A DNA stretch of 64,000 bases from JAITWN01 sp964437335 (GCA_964437335.1 CAYTGL010000002.1:62001-126000), one strand, 5' to 3'. Positions 17,951 to 28,159 are shown, counted from the stretch's first letter. Made by a program: numbers and translations. The notes: generated by a model from the letters alone, not told the origin.

Positions 17951-19186
17951 CTAGAAATTACCCTGAAACCAGCTCTTCATCCTCGACCAGATCCCCTTGA
18001 CTCCCTTACCGCCGGGCAAGGCGGAGCGCTTTGCGAAACGCTGCTGATGCCCGTAGATCAACAATCCAACGCCCGTCGCGTGTATCGGATTTCGCACGAC
18101 GTCCGCGAGCCCGCGGACGTCGTGCGGCATGCCCAGCCTGACCGGCATGTGGAAGACTTCCTCGGCAAGTTCGACGACGCCTTCCATCTTCGAACTGCCG
18201 CCGGTCAGCACGATGCCGGACGCGATCAGATCCTCGAAACCGGAGCGACGCAGCTCCGCCTGGATCAGCGTGAACAGCTCGTCGTAGCGGGGTTCGACGA
18301 CCTCGGCGAGCGTCTGGCGCGCGAGCCGGCGCGGCCTGCGGTCACCGACGCCCGGGACCTCGATCGTCTCGTTCGGGTTCGCGATCTGGGTAAGCGCGCA
18401 GCCGAACTTCAGCTTGATCTCCTCGGCATACTGGGTCGGCGTGCGCAGCGCGACGGCGATGTCGTTCGTCACCTGGTCGCCGGCAATCGGGATCACCGCG
18501 GTATGACGAATCGAGCCGTCGGTGAACACGGCAATGTCCGTCGTGCCGCCGCCGATGTCGACCAGGCAGACGCCGAGCGCCTTCTCGTCGTCGGTCAGCA
18601 CCGAGTAACTCGATGCGAGCTGCTCCAGGATGATGTCATCGACCTCGAGCCCGCAGCGGCGCACACACTTGATGATGTTCTGGGCTGCGCTGACCGCACC
18701 GGTGACGATATGGACCTTGGCTTCGAGACGCACGCCGGACATGCCGACCGGCTCCAGGATCCCTTCCTGGTTGTCGATGATGAATTCCTGCGGCAGCACA
18801 TGAAGCATCTTCTGGTCGGCCGGAATCGCAACCGCGCGCGCCGCGTCGATAACCCGCTCGACGTCTCCCGGCGTGACTTCCTCGTCACGAATCGCAACAA
18901 TGCCGTGGGAATTGATACTGCGGATATGACTGCCGGCGATGCCGGCATAGACTGAATGGATCTCGCAGCCGGCCATCAGCTCGGCCTCCTCGACCGCGCG
19001 CTGGATCGACTGAATCGTCGATTCGATATTGACGACAACGCCTTTTTTCAGGCCGCGCGACGGATGCGAACCGATGCCGATGATCTCGATCTCGTCGTTC
19101 TCGGTGATCTCGCCGACGATCGCGACGACCTTGGACGTGCCAATATCGAGACCAACGATCAGGTCTTTCTCGCCTTTCTTCGGCAT
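17951..19186 (-). CDS. ftsA: Cell division protein FtsA
   Basis: A 411-residue actin-like ATPase. It shows LIVGLDIGTSKV, the 1C subdomain, VDIGGGTTDIAVF and VLTGGSS, and ends in a C-terminal amphipathic helix (GIWSRMKSWFQGNF) that binds the membrane. It tethers FtsZ filaments to the inner membrane and recruits later division proteins. It begins directly after the ftsQ stop. Confidence 0.99.
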   Translation of the reverse strand: MPKKGEKDLIVGLDIGTSKVVAIVGEITENDEIEIIGIGSHPSRGLKKGVVVNIESTIQSIQRAVEEAELMAGCEIHSVYAGIAGSHIRSINSHGIVAIRDEEVTPGDVERVIDAARAVAIPADQKMLHVLPQEFIIDNQEGILEPVGMSGVRLEAKVHIVTGAVSAAQNIIKCVRRCGLEVDDIILEQLASSYSVLTDDEKALGVCLVDIGGGTTDIAVFTDGSIRHTAVIPIAGDQVTNDIAVALRTPTQYAEEIKLKFGCALTQIANPNETIEVPGVGDRRPRRLARQTLAEVVEPRYDELFTLIQAELRRSGFEDLIASGIVLTGGSSKMEGVVELAEEVFHMPVRLGMPHDVRGLADVVRNPIHATGVGLLIYGHQQRFAKRSALPGGKGVKGIWSRMKSWFQGNF

Positions 19187-19993
19187 TTAAACGCGATCTC
19201 CTGTTTTCTTTCCGGCGCCCGCCTGCGCGGCGGCCGCCGGTTGCCACTTGACCGCGAATCCGGTCGGATAACGCAAATCGATCTCGGCGATCTCCGCGGC
19301 CCGTGCCGCCATCACGCCGGGCCAGAAGCGCGCGAAGCGCTCTATCTGCTCCTCGGTATCCCTGCGCCCGATGACCAGGGTCATTCCGTTACTGAGCACC
19401 AGTTTCCAGGAGCGGCGCGCATCCATGCTGAGCCGGTCGATACGGAGTCCGAGCGGCTCCAGCCGGGCGCTCAGGCGCTGATACTGGCTCATGACCTGCT
19501 GCGACGTGCGAGCAGGTCCTTCGAGCCTCGGCAATCCGGCGTGGCGGCCCGTGCCCGCCGGACTGAACAATTCCCCGGCGGGATTCAGCAAACCCTCGTT
19601 CGCCCACGCCGCGACGGCCTGCTGCTCGATGACGGTAATGTGCAGCGCATCGGGCCACACCCGCCGTACCTCGACGCTGCGCACCCAGGGCAACGCAACC
19701 AGCTGCTCCTTGACCACGCCAACGTCGGTTCCGAAAAAGCCCTGCGCGACCAGCGGCGCAACAGCGTTCGCGATCTCCTCCGAACCCACCATCTGGAAGG
19801 TCGCTTCAACCTTCAGCGTCCGGATCGGAAAATCCAGCTCCGGCAGGGACACCATCCCTTCCGCAAGCGCGAACGCCGCGAGCGCAACGACCCCCGCAGC
19901 GAGCGGCAGCGGCAACCAGCGCCGGAAACGCGCGCGCGCGACCCCGGGGTCGATCCGCCGCGCCGCCTGCCTGCGCTGTTTACGCCTGACCAC
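19187..19993 (-). CDS. ftsQ: Cell division protein FtsQ
   Basis: About 268 residues. A short basic cytoplasmic tail, one transmembrane helix (LPLAAGVVALAAFALAEG), a POTRA-like segment beginning at FPIRTLKVEATFQMV and the beta domain are all in place. It links FtsB/FtsL to the early divisome. I place the start at GTG 19993 (VVRRKQRR), overlapping ddlB by 14 bases, because a start further upstream would run deep into ddlB. It is the least conserved dcw protein, so the position in the cluster contributes much of the confidence. Confidence 0.93.
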   Translation of the reverse strand: MVRRKQRRQAARRIDPGVARARFRRWLPLPLAAGVVALAAFALAEGMVSLPELDFPIRTLKVEATFQMVGSEEIANAVAPLVAQGFFGTDVGVVKEQLVALPWVRSVEVRRVWPDALHITVIEQQAVAAWANEGLLNPAGELFSPAGTGRHAGLPRLEGPARTSQQVMSQYQRLSARLEPLGLRIDRLSMDARRSWKLVLSNGMTLVIGRRDTEEQIERFARFWPGVMAARAAEIAEIDLRYPTGFAVKWQPAAAAQAGAGKKTGDRV

Positions 19994-20960
19994 GTCGCAC
20001 CCTGCGCAATGTCGCGGATTCCGCGCTGCCCGCGAGAACGCGCCATACCAGTTCATCGAAATCGATGCCTGCCGCGCGCGCGGCCATCGGCACCAGACTG
20101 TGATCGGTCATGCCAGGCACCGTGTTGACCTCGATCAGCCACGCACGCCCCTGCCGGTCGCGGATCAGGTCGACCCGGCCCCAGCCCGAGCAGCCGATCG
20201 CATCGAAGGCCCGGCGCGCAAGCGCGGCAAGCTGCGCTTCCTCCGCCGATTCGAGTCCGGCGGGACAGTGATACTGCGTGTCATTGGCGTGATACTTCGC
20301 GATGTAGTCATAAAACACGCGCGGGGTTTCGATACGGATCAGCGGCAGCACCTGGTCTCCGAGTACCGCTGCGGTATATTCCCCGCCTTCGATCCAGCGC
20401 TCGGCAAAGACTTCGGTATCGAATTCGTGCGCGACTGCAAAGGCCCGCTCAAGGTCCGCGGCCGATTCGACCTTGCTCATGCCGAGACTCGAACCCTCAT
20501 TGGCCGGTTTGACGATCAGCGGCAAACCAACCGCTTCGACGGCACCGGCGAAGTCCGCGGCATCGGCAATGACCGCGAACGGCGGCGTCGGCAGGCCGGC
20601 GCTAATCCATAGCTGCTTGGTGCGCAACTTGTCCATCGCCAGCGCGCTCGCAAGCACGCCGCTGCCGGTGTATGGAATGCCGCAGGCCTCGAGCAATCCC
20701 TGTATCACTCCGTCCTCACCACCCCGTCCGTGCAAGGCGATGAACACGCGGTCATAGCCGCCTTCGGCGACCTGCCGGACCGTTGCCTGAGTCACGTCGA
20801 TCGCGTGCGCATCGACGCCGCGATTGCGCAAGCCCTGCAACACCGCGCGGCCGCTGACCAGCGAGACCTCGCGCTCGGCCGACCAGCCGCCCATCAATAC
20901 GGCGACCCGGCCGAACGCGGCGGGATCCGTGATCGCCTGGCGCGCGCGCGACTCAGACAT
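19980..20960 (-). CDS. ddlB: D-alanine-D-alanine ligase
   Basis: A 326-residue ATP-grasp enzyme. VAVLMGGWSAEREVSL, the GRGGEDGVIQGLLE segment, the ATP-binding loop VKPANEGSSLGM and the metal-binding EVNTVPGMTDHSLVP are present. It joins two D-alanines for the peptidoglycan stem. Its ATG overlaps the end of murB, and its end overlaps ftsQ. Confidence 0.98.
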   Translation of the reverse strand: MSESRARQAITDPAAFGRVAVLMGGWSAEREVSLVSGRAVLQGLRNRGVDAHAIDVTQATVRQVAEGGYDRVFIALHGRGGEDGVIQGLLEACGIPYTGSGVLASALAMDKLRTKQLWISAGLPTPPFAVIADAADFAGAVEAVGLPLIVKPANEGSSLGMSKVESAADLERAFAVAHEFDTEVFAERWIEGGEYTAAVLGDQVLPLIRIETPRVFYDYIAKYHANDTQYHCPAGLESAEEAQLAALARRAFDAIGCSGWGRVDLIRDRQGRAWLIEVNTVPGMTDHSLVPMAARAAGIDFDELVWRVLAGSAESATLRRVRRGQA

Positions 20961-21906
20961 TTGCGGGCACCCCGGACGCGACCGCAGGCTCGCCGACGAT
21001 CCTGACCTCGGCGACGAGGCGCACTCCGCGCTCGCGCTCGACGGTGTCGCGAATATGGTTGATCAGCGACTCGATGTCCGCGGCACTCGCACCGCCGCGA
21101 TTGATGATGAAGTTCGCGTGCTTCTCGGAGACGCAGGCGCCACCGATGTGGTAGCCCTTGAGGCCGCAGGCCTCGATCAGACGCCCGGCATGATCGTTCG
21201 GCGGATTGCGAAATACCGAACCGCAACTCGGCAGCCCCATCGGCTGGGTCACGGCGCGCTGGTGCAGCAGCGCCTTGATTTTTGCATTCGATTCGCGGGC
21301 ATCACCGGGCTCGAGTTCGAGTTGCGCGGCGACAAACCATTCGCCGGCAGGGCCTTGCACACTGCGATAGCCGACCTCGAACTGATCCGGCGTACGCTGC
21401 GTGATCCGGCCGCTGCGATCGAGCATCTCGACCGCCGTCACACGATTCCAGGTTTCGCCGCCGAAGGCCCCGGCATTCATCGCGAGCGCACCGCCCAGCG
21501 TCCCGGGAATGCCGACCAGGAACTCGGCGCCGGTGAGGCCGGCATTCGCGCACCAGCGCGCGACCTTTGCGCATGGAACACCGGCCTCGACCCGAATGCC
21601 GGCCGCGCCGACGCGGTCGATGCCATTCAGAACGCCGTGGGTCAGGATCACGCTGCCGCGTATTCCGCCGTCCCTGACCAGCAGATTGCTGCCGAGTCCG
21701 AGCCACAGTACCGGTTCATCCGGCGGCAGGCCGGCGAGATAGGTCGAGAGATCCCGCAGGTCGGCGGGCTGATAGCAATGCTCGGCCGGACCGCCGACCC
21801 GCCAGGTCGTATGCCGGGCAAGCGGGACATCATGACGCAAGCGGCCACGCAACTTTGTCTCCGTGCCGGCGGCGCCGTGACCGGATCGCGAACGGGCAGC
21901 CATCAT
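20953..21906 (-). CDS. murB: UDP-N-acetylenolpyruvoylglucosamine reductase
   Basis: About 317 residues, type I MurB. FAD-binding GLGSNLLVRDGGIRG, GIPGTLGGALAMNAGA and the proton-donating serine in SCGSVFRNP are seen. It reduces enolpyruvyl-UDP-GlcNAc to UDP-MurNAc. ATG 21906 overlaps the murC stop in ATGATG; a long in-frame run upstream lies inside murC and is not conserved. Confidence 0.97.
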   Translation of the reverse strand: MMAARSRSGHGAAGTETKLRGRLRHDVPLARHTTWRVGGPAEHCYQPADLRDLSTYLAGLPPDEPVLWLGLGSNLLVRDGGIRGSVILTHGVLNGIDRVGAAGIRVEAGVPCAKVARWCANAGLTGAEFLVGIPGTLGGALAMNAGAFGGETWNRVTAVEMLDRSGRITQRTPDQFEVGYRSVQGPAGEWFVAAQLELEPGDARESNAKIKALLHQRAVTQPMGLPSCGSVFRNPPNDHAGRLIEACGLKGYHIGGACVSEKHANFIINRGGASAADIESLINHIRDTVERERGVRLVAEVRIVGEPAVASGVPANV

Positions 21907-23396
21907 GCGGCACCTCCCTGCGCCAATGCCTTCGGGAGTTTCGCCGCGATCGACCCGATGTCTCCGGCGCCCATCGTCAGCAGGATATCCCCGTCGCGCA
22001 ACCGACCGGCAAGCGCATGGATCAATTCCTCGGGATTCCCGACGAAGACGGGCTCGACCTTGCCGCGGGCGCGGATCGAGCGGCACAGACTGCGACTGTC
22101 GGCATTCGGGATCGCCGTCTCGCCCGCAGCATAGACCTCGAACAGCAGCAATTCATCGACGTCGGACAGCACCTGGCTGAAGTCGTCGAACAGATCCCGC
22201 GTGCGGGTATAACGATGCGGCTGGAATACGAGGACCACGCGTCGCTCCGGCCAGCCGTCGCGCAATGCCTGTGTGACTGCGGCGATCTCGCGCGGGTGAT
22301 GGCCGTAGTCGTCGATCATCAGCACGCGTCCTGCCGGCGTCGCGAGCTCGCCGTAACTCTGAAAGCGGCGACCAATACCGGCGAAGCACTCGAGCCCGCG
22401 CAGGACCGCGGCGTCCGGGATGCCGAGCGCATGAGCGACGGCAATCGCGGCGAGCGCGTTCTGAACGTTGTGCCGGCCGGCAAGATTCAGCCTGATGTCG
22501 AGTCCGCCGGCGGGGGCCGGGCGATCGACGACAAAGCGCGAGTTCGCCCCGGAATGCCGGATTTCACGGGCGCGGAAGTCGGCCTTTGCATCCAGTCCAT
22601 AGGTGATGATCGGACGGGAGATCTCCGGGATCAGTTCACGGATCACCGGATCGTCGACGCAGACGACTGCAAGGCCGTAAAACGGCAGATGGTGCAGGAA
22701 CTCGAGGAACGCGTGGCGCAGACGATTGAAATTGCCGCCGTAGGTCGCCATGTGGTCGGCATCGATATTGGTGACCACGGCAAGCAGCGGCTGCAGACGC
22801 AGAAACGAGGCGTCGCTCTCGTCGGCCTCGGCGACGAGATAGCGACCGCTGCCGAGCCGCGCATTGCCGCCGGTGCTGTTGAGCCGGCCGCCGATCACGA
22901 AGGTCGGATCCAGCCCCGCTTCGGCGAGCAGGCTCGTGACCAGGCTGGTCACCGTGGTTTTGCCGTGAGTGCCGGCAACCGCGATGCCATAGCGAAAACG
23001 CATCAGTTCGGCGAGCATCTCCGCGCGCGGCACGACCGGGATATGGTATGCGCGCGCGGCGACGATTTCCGGATTGTCGTCAGTGATCGCCGACGACATG
23101 ACGACCACGTCGCAACCGGTGACTGCCGCCGCATCGTGGCCGATCACGACGCGCACCCCGAGACCGCGCAGGCGACGCACCCCGGCGTTCTCGGCAATAT
23201 CCGAGCCCGAGACTTCGTAGCCGAGATTCGACAGGACTTCCGCGATGCCGCTCATGCCGGCGCCGCCGATCCCGACCATATGGATGCGCCGGACGCGGCC
23301 CATGCGTACTTCGTCGCTCGCGGGTGCGCCGCTGACGCGGTCGTCGTCGCGTGCCGCGCGCAGTGATGATGCCGGCTGTGACTTGAACTCAGGCAT
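21903..23396 (-). CDS. murC: UDP-N-acetylmuramate-L-alanine ligase
   Basis: About 497 residues, a Mur ligase with MVGIGGAGMSGIAEVL at the N-terminal domain, the ATP loop GTHGKTTVTSL and EADESDASFL. It adds L-alanine to UDP-MurNAc. ATG 23396 overlaps the murG end and adds an N-terminal extension of about 30 residues (Ser/Arg-rich, MPEFKSQPAS) before the usual start; MGRVRRIH further in is an alternative start. Confidence 0.97.
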   Translation of the reverse strand: MPEFKSQPASSLRAARDDDRVSGAPASDEVRMGRVRRIHMVGIGGAGMSGIAEVLSNLGYEVSGSDIAENAGVRRLRGLGVRVVIGHDAAAVTGCDVVVMSSAITDDNPEIVAARAYHIPVVPRAEMLAELMRFRYGIAVAGTHGKTTVTSLVTSLLAEAGLDPTFVIGGRLNSTGGNARLGSGRYLVAEADESDASFLRLQPLLAVVTNIDADHMATYGGNFNRLRHAFLEFLHHLPFYGLAVVCVDDPVIRELIPEISRPIITYGLDAKADFRAREIRHSGANSRFVVDRPAPAGGLDIRLNLAGRHNVQNALAAIAVAHALGIPDAAVLRGLECFAGIGRRFQSYGELATPAGRVLMIDDYGHHPREIAAVTQALRDGWPERRVVLVFQPHRYTRTRDLFDDFSQVLSDVDELLLFEVYAAGETAIPNADSRSLCRSIRARGKVEPVFVGNPEELIHALAGRLRDGDILLTMGAGDIGSIAAKLPKALAQGGAA

Positions 23397-24474
23397 GGGC
23401 CAGCTCCAGGCAATGACGCGCGACCTCGCCGGCGGCGTCCGGGCGCGCGAGCCGCCGCGCGGCCTGCGCCATCCCGAGCAGGCGGCCGCAGCCGTCATTA
23501 CCAGTCAGGCGATCAAGATACTGCGCCAGCCGCTGCGACAGGCCTGCGCCTTCGGGCGCCAGCAGCGCCGCGCCGGCATCGACGAGCCAAGCCGCGTTGC
23601 GGGTCTGGTGATCATCTACCGCATGCGGGTATGGCACCAGGATCGCGCCGAGGCCCGCCGCAGTCAGTTCCGCGATCGTCAGCGCACCGGCGCGGCTGAT
23701 CACGAGATCGGCCCAGGCATAGGCTGCGGCCATGTCATCGATGAACGGCTCGACCTCGGCCGCCAGGGACCAGTCCGCATAGGCCCTGCGCACTTCCCCG
23801 TCGCGCCCCCGCCCGGCCTGGTGCCGGATCTGCGGACGCCGGGTCTCCGGCAGCGCTGCGATAGCAGCAGGCAAGGCGCCATTCAGACCGCGCGCGCCCT
23901 GGCTGCCGCCCAGCACGAGCAGGCGCAGGGGTCCGCTACGATCGGTGAAGCGCGCCTCCGGTGACGGCAGCGCGGCGATCGCGTCGCGCACCGGATTGCC
24001 GGTCACGACCGGCAGCAGGCGCGCCGGGATCGTCCCGGGGAATGCGATCAGAGTCCGGGTCGCTAATCGCGCGAGCCAGCGATTCGTCATCCCGGCGATC
24101 GCGTTTTGTTCATGAACCAGCAGGGGCTTGCGCAGCAGCCAGGTCACCAGGCCACCCGGGCCGGCGACGAATCCGCCCATGCCGAGGATCACCATCGGGC
24201 GAAAGCGCATGATGATCACCAGCGACTGCGCCATCGCGAACAACAGCCGGAATGGCAGCAGCAGCCAGCCGATTACGCCCTTTCCGCGCAGGCCGCCGAT
24301 CAATACGGTTTCGAGCGGGATCCCCGCGCGCGGGACGATACCGGCCTCGAGACCGTTCCGCGTGCCGAGCCACAGCACCTCGGCGCCCGCGGCGCGCAGG
24401 CGCTCGGCGACAGCCAGCGCCGGAAAGACGTGACCGCCGGTGCCACCGGCCATGATCATCACGCGCGTCACCAT
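23389..24474 (-). CDS. murG: UDP-GlcNAc:undecaprenyl-PP-MurNAc-pentapeptide GlcNAc transferase
   Basis: A 361-residue GT-B glycosyltransferase, MIMAGGTGGHVFPALAVA at the N-terminus, LGMGGFVAGP, VLGGSQGARGLN and a C-terminal SRAGALTIAEL donor-binding segment. It makes lipid II on the inner face of the membrane. The start is ATG 24474 overlapping the ftsW stop. The frame stays open far upstream of 24474 only because of the GC-rich composition. Confidence 0.98.
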   Translation of the reverse strand: MVTRVMIMAGGTGGHVFPALAVAERLRAAGAEVLWLGTRNGLEAGIVPRAGIPLETVLIGGLRGKGVIGWLLLPFRLLFAMAQSLVIIMRFRPMVILGMGGFVAGPGGLVTWLLRKPLLVHEQNAIAGMTNRWLARLATRTLIAFPGTIPARLLPVVTGNPVRDAIAALPSPEARFTDRSGPLRLLVLGGSQGARGLNGALPAAIAALPETRRPQIRHQAGRGRDGEVRRAYADWSLAAEVEPFIDDMAAAYAWADLVISRAGALTIAELTAAGLGAILVPYPHAVDDHQTRNAAWLVDAGAALLAPEGAGLSQRLAQYLDRLTGNDGCGRLLGMAQAARRLARPDAAGEVARHCLELAHA

Positions 24475-25667
24475 GCGTCCTCCCGATCCAGGCCGAGCCG
24501 CCGGAACAGCGTCATCCGGGTCTCGTGATCGATCCGGAGCAGCAGGGCGATCGCGACGCAGGAGATGACCAGGCTGGTGCCGCCATAACTCATCAGCGGC
24601 AGGGTCAGGCCCTTGGTCGGCAGCAGGCCCATGTTGACGCCGATATTGATGAACGCCTGCAAGCCGATCCACACGCCGATACCATAGGCGAGCCCTGCTC
24701 CGAACTGCTTTTCCGCGCGCTCGGCGCGGCGTCCGATCATGAAGGCCCTGGCGATGATGAATGCGAACAGCAGGATGACCGCGAGCGAGCCGGCGAGGCC
24801 GAGCTCCTCGGCAAGAACCGCGAACAGGAAGTCGGTATGGGCCTCGGGAAGATAGAAAAGTTTCTGGATCGAGCTGCCGAGTCCGACGCCGAACCACTCG
24901 CCGCGGCCGAAGGCGATCAGGGCCTGGGTCAACTGGAAACCACTCGCGAACGGATCCGCCCACGGATCGATGAAAGTCGTGATGCGCGCGAGCCGGTACG
25001 GTGACGACACCGCAAGCGCCGCGAGTGCGGACAGCACGATCGCGATCAGGATCACGAACTGGCGCAGACGCACGCCGCCGAGAAACATCATGCACGCCGT
25101 GGTGCCGGCCAGTACCGCCGCAGTACCGAAGTCGGGCTGAAGGAGCAATAGCGCGCACATCAACGCAACGATGAGCATCGGTTTCGCGAAGCCGCTGACT
25201 GCGTTCCTGACCTCTTCTCCGCGCCGCACCAGATAGGCGGAGAGGTACAGGATCATACACAACTTCGCGAGTTCCGCCGGCTGCACGTTGACCGGGCCGA
25301 ATGACAGCCAGCGGGTGCTGCCGTTGACCTCCCTGCCGACGCCCGGCACCAGCACCAGGACCAGCAGGCCCAGCGCCAGCAACAGCAGCATTCCGCTGTA
25401 GCGCTGCAATATCTCGAGCGGCAGTCGCAGTACGATAAAGGCCGCCAGCAGGCCAATGCCGGCGAACAGCGACTGGCGCATCAGGAAATGCCAGGGCTGC
25501 CCGATGGCGCGGTCCGCGATCGCGAACGACGCCGAGGCCATCATGACGAGACCAAGGCCAAGCAGTGTCAGCGCCGCCCACATCAGGGCCTTGTCGATGA
25601 TCAGCGCCTCGGCGATCGGAGCGCGCGGCTTCGCGCGATTCAGGGTCGCGGGGATCCTCGTGCTCAT
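24468..25667 (-). CDS. ftsW: Septal peptidoglycan polymerase FtsW (SEDS family)
   Basis: A 399-residue membrane protein with ten predicted transmembrane helices. Family motifs include GREVNGSTRWLSFGPVNVQPAELAKL, split by a loop, and the C-terminal GLLPTKGLTLPLMSYGG. It polymerises lipid II glycan strands at the septum together with FtsI. Start ATG 25667 overlaps the murD stop (ATGA). Confidence 0.98.
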   Translation of the reverse strand: MSTRIPATLNRAKPRAPIAEALIIDKALMWAALTLLGLGLVMMASASFAIADRAIGQPWHFLMRQSLFAGIGLLAAFIVLRLPLEILQRYSGMLLLLALGLLVLVLVPGVGREVNGSTRWLSFGPVNVQPAELAKLCMILYLSAYLVRRGEEVRNAVSGFAKPMLIVALMCALLLLQPDFGTAAVLAGTTACMMFLGGVRLRQFVILIAIVLSALAALAVSSPYRLARITTFIDPWADPFASGFQLTQALIAFGRGEWFGVGLGSSIQKLFYLPEAHTDFLFAVLAEELGLAGSLAVILLFAFIIARAFMIGRRAERAEKQFGAGLAYGIGVWIGLQAFINIGVNMGLLPTKGLTLPLMSYGGTSLVISCVAIALLLRIDHETRMTLFRRLGLDREDAW

Positions 25668-27040
25668 GGCGCCAGTCCCCGGAACATGTCGACGAAGCAA
25701 CGTCCGCGCTCTTCATAGTTGCTGAACATGTCGAAGCTCGCGCAGGCCGGTGACAGCAGTACACTGTCGCCGGGTTCGGCGAGTTGCGCCGCGCGCTCGA
25801 CCGCCGCGCGCAGGTTAGGCGCATGTTCGGGCACGACTGCGCCTGCCAGGGCCTGCTCGATGCGGCCGGCATCCGCGCCGATCAGCACGACCGCACGCGC
25901 CTTGCCGACCAGCGCGTCCCGCAACGGCGAAAAGTCCTGGCCCTTGCCGACACCGCCGGCGATCAGCACCACCTTGCCATCGAGGCCTTCAATCGCCGCC
26001 AGCGTCGCGCCGACATTGGTGCCCTTCGAATCGTTGTACCAGGCAACGCCACGGCGCTCGCCAAGCCACTGGGTGCGATGCGGCAGTCCCGGGAAATAGC
26101 GCAGTGCGCCCAGCATCGCGTCCAGCGGCAAGCCCGCCGCCGAACCGAGTCCCAGCGCCGCAAGCGCGTTGACGGCATTGTGCCGGCCGCGGAGATGCAT
26201 CTCCGCGGCCGGCATCAGCAGCGCGCCGCCCCGGGCCAGCCAGGTCGCCCCGCCCTGCATTACAAGGCCGTATTCCATGTCGCCCGGCGGCGCACCGGCA
26301 CCGAATGTCACGCGATCGCCGTCTCCCGGAATATCGCCGCTGACCGCGGGATCGTCGCGATTGACGACACGCACGCACTGCCCGCGGTAGATGCGCAGTT
26401 TCGCCGCCAGATATTCATCCAGGTCGAGATAGCGGTCGAGATGGTCCGGAGAGATGTTCAGGATCGTTGCTGCGCGAGCCTCGAGACTGAAGGTGGTCTC
26501 GAGCTGGAAACTCGAAAGCTCGAGGACATACAGATCCGGCGCTCCGTCCCCGAGCAGATTGAGTGCCGGCGTGCCGATATTGCCGCCGACGCGAACCTCG
26601 CGTCCGGCGGCGCGCGCCATTTCGCCGACCAGCGCGGTCACGGTGCTTTTGCCGTTCGAGCCGGTGATCGCAATCACCGGCGCATCGGCGCAGCGCGCGA
26701 ACAATTCGATGTCGCCGATGATCGGGCGGCCGAGGCGACGCGCCCGGTCGAGGCAGGGATGGCGCAGCGAAAGACCCGGGCTGACGACGACCTGGTCGCA
26801 ATGGTCGATCGCATCCATCGAGAAACCATCGACGAACAACGGTACGTCGGGCAGCTCGCGACGCGCCGCCTCGAGCTGCGGCGGGGCCGCGCGACTGTCG
26901 GTCACCGCAACCTCCAGACCGAGATGGTGCAGGAAGCGCGCGCACGAAAAACCAGTCATGCCCAAGCCGATGACCAAGGTCCGGCCGGCAATTCCGAGCC
27001 GGGCGCGCAGAGCCGCCGTCGAGGGGATTTGGCCGCTCAT
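25664..27040 (-). CDS. murD: UDP-N-acetylmuramoyl-L-alanine-D-glutamate ligase
   Basis: About 458 residues. It has LVIGLGMTGFSCARFL, the ATP loop GSNGKSTVTALVGE, NISPDHLDRY and a C-terminal SPACASFDMFSNYEERG, the MurD signature. It adds D-glutamate to UDP-MurNAc-Ala. ATG 27040 (MSGQIPST) has AGGA eight bases upstream; ATG 27079, overlapping the mraY stop, is an in-frame alternative. Confidence 0.97.
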   Translation of the reverse strand: MSGQIPSTAALRARLGIAGRTLVIGLGMTGFSCARFLHHLGLEVAVTDSRAAPPQLEAARRELPDVPLFVDGFSMDAIDHCDQVVVSPGLSLRHPCLDRARRLGRPIIGDIELFARCADAPVIAITGSNGKSTVTALVGEMARAAGREVRVGGNIGTPALNLLGDGAPDLYVLELSSFQLETTFSLEARAATILNISPDHLDRYLDLDEYLAAKLRIYRGQCVRVVNRDDPAVSGDIPGDGDRVTFGAGAPPGDMEYGLVMQGGATWLARGGALLMPAAEMHLRGRHNAVNALAALGLGSAAGLPLDAMLGALRYFPGLPHRTQWLGERRGVAWYNDSKGTNVGATLAAIEGLDGKVVLIAGGVGKGQDFSPLRDALVGKARAVVLIGADAGRIEQALAGAVVPEHAPNLRAAVERAAQLAEPGDSVLLSPACASFDMFSNYEERGRCFVDMFRGLAP

Positions 27041-27075
27041 GTCGATCGTCCTGTGTTCAGCGCCGCGTACCTCCA

Positions 27076-28158
27076 TCATCGAATCTTCAAGCTCGCCAGT
27101 CCGATCAACACCAGGATCACCGTGATGATCCAGAAGCGCACAATGACCCGGGGTTCGGGCCACCCCTTGAGCTCGAAATGGTGATGCAGCGGCGCCATCC
27201 GGAAGACGCGCCGCCCGGTCAGCTTGAAGGACACGACCTGGACGATCACCGACAACGTCTCGACGACGAACACGCCGCCCATGATTATCAGAACAACCTC
27301 CTGGCGCACGACGACCGCAAGTATGCCCAGCGCCGCCCCGAGCGCGAGCGCCCCGATATCACCCATGAAAACCTGGGCCGGATGCGTGTTGAACCAGAGA
27401 AAGCCGAGTCCGGCGCCGGCAATCGCGCCGCAGAACACGACCATCTCACCGACACCTGGCACATAGGGAATGCCGAGATACTCCGAGAATCGCGCGTGAC
27501 CGGTCGCATAGGCAATGATGCCGAGCGCGCCTGCGACCATGACGGCCGGCAGGATCGCGAGCCCGTCGAGGCCGTCGGTCAGGTTGACTGCATTGCTCGC
27601 ACCGACGATGACCAGGCAGGCGAACGGAACGAACCACCAGCCGATGTCGATGACGACATCCTTGAAGAACGGTACGATGAACTGGGTCTCGATCGGCGTC
27701 TGCGCGCTCGAGTACAGGTAATACGCCGCGCACATGCCGATCAGCGTCTGCCAAATCAGCTTCGAGCGCGCGGACAACCCCCTTGAATCACCGATGATGA
27801 GCTTGCGATAGTCGTCGACCCAGCCTATCGCGCCGAACAGCATCGTGACGATCAGCACGACCCAGATATGGCGATTCGAAAGATCCGCCCACAGCAGCGT
27901 GCTGATGCCAATGCCGACCAGGATCATCGAACCGCCCATCGTCGGCGTGCCGGCCTTGCTGAGGTGCGTGCTCGGACCATCCTTGCGCACTGTCTGGCCA
28001 ATCTGGTACTGACTCAGCTTGCGGATGATCACCGGACCGACGACAAAGGAGATGATCAGCGCGGTCAGCACACCGAGGATCGAACGCAAGGTCAGATAAT
28101 TGAATACATTGAACCCGGTGTGGATCTGGGTCAGGTAGTCGGTGAGCCAGAGCAGCAT
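27076..28158 (-). CDS. mraY: Phospho-N-acetylmuramoyl-pentapeptide transferase
   Basis: A 360-residue polytopic enzyme with KDGPSTHLSKAGTPTMGG, WVDDYRKL, the NLTDGLDGLA loop and PLHHHFELKGWPE. It transfers the muramyl-pentapeptide from UDP to undecaprenyl phosphate, making lipid I. It starts one base after murF ends. Confidence 0.99.
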   Translation of the reverse strand: MLLWLTDYLTQIHTGFNVFNYLTLRSILGVLTALIISFVVGPVIIRKLSQYQIGQTVRKDGPSTHLSKAGTPTMGGSMILVGIGISTLLWADLSNRHIWVVLIVTMLFGAIGWVDDYRKLIIGDSRGLSARSKLIWQTLIGMCAAYYLYSSAQTPIETQFIVPFFKDVVIDIGWWFVPFACLVIVGASNAVNLTDGLDGLAILPAVMVAGALGIIAYATGHARFSEYLGIPYVPGVGEMVVFCGAIAGAGLGFLWFNTHPAQVFMGDIGALALGAALGILAVVVRQEVVLIIMGGVFVVETLSVIVQVVSFKLTGRRVFRMAPLHHHFELKGWPEPRVIVRFWIITVILVLIGLASLKIR

Positions 28159-28159
28159 C

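Noticed and set aside
24475..25872. Continuation of the murG frame about 1.4 kb upstream as a giant fusion
   Set aside because: The upstream part runs out of frame through ftsW, is Arg/Gly-rich without family likeness, and MurG begins at MVTRVMIMAGG.
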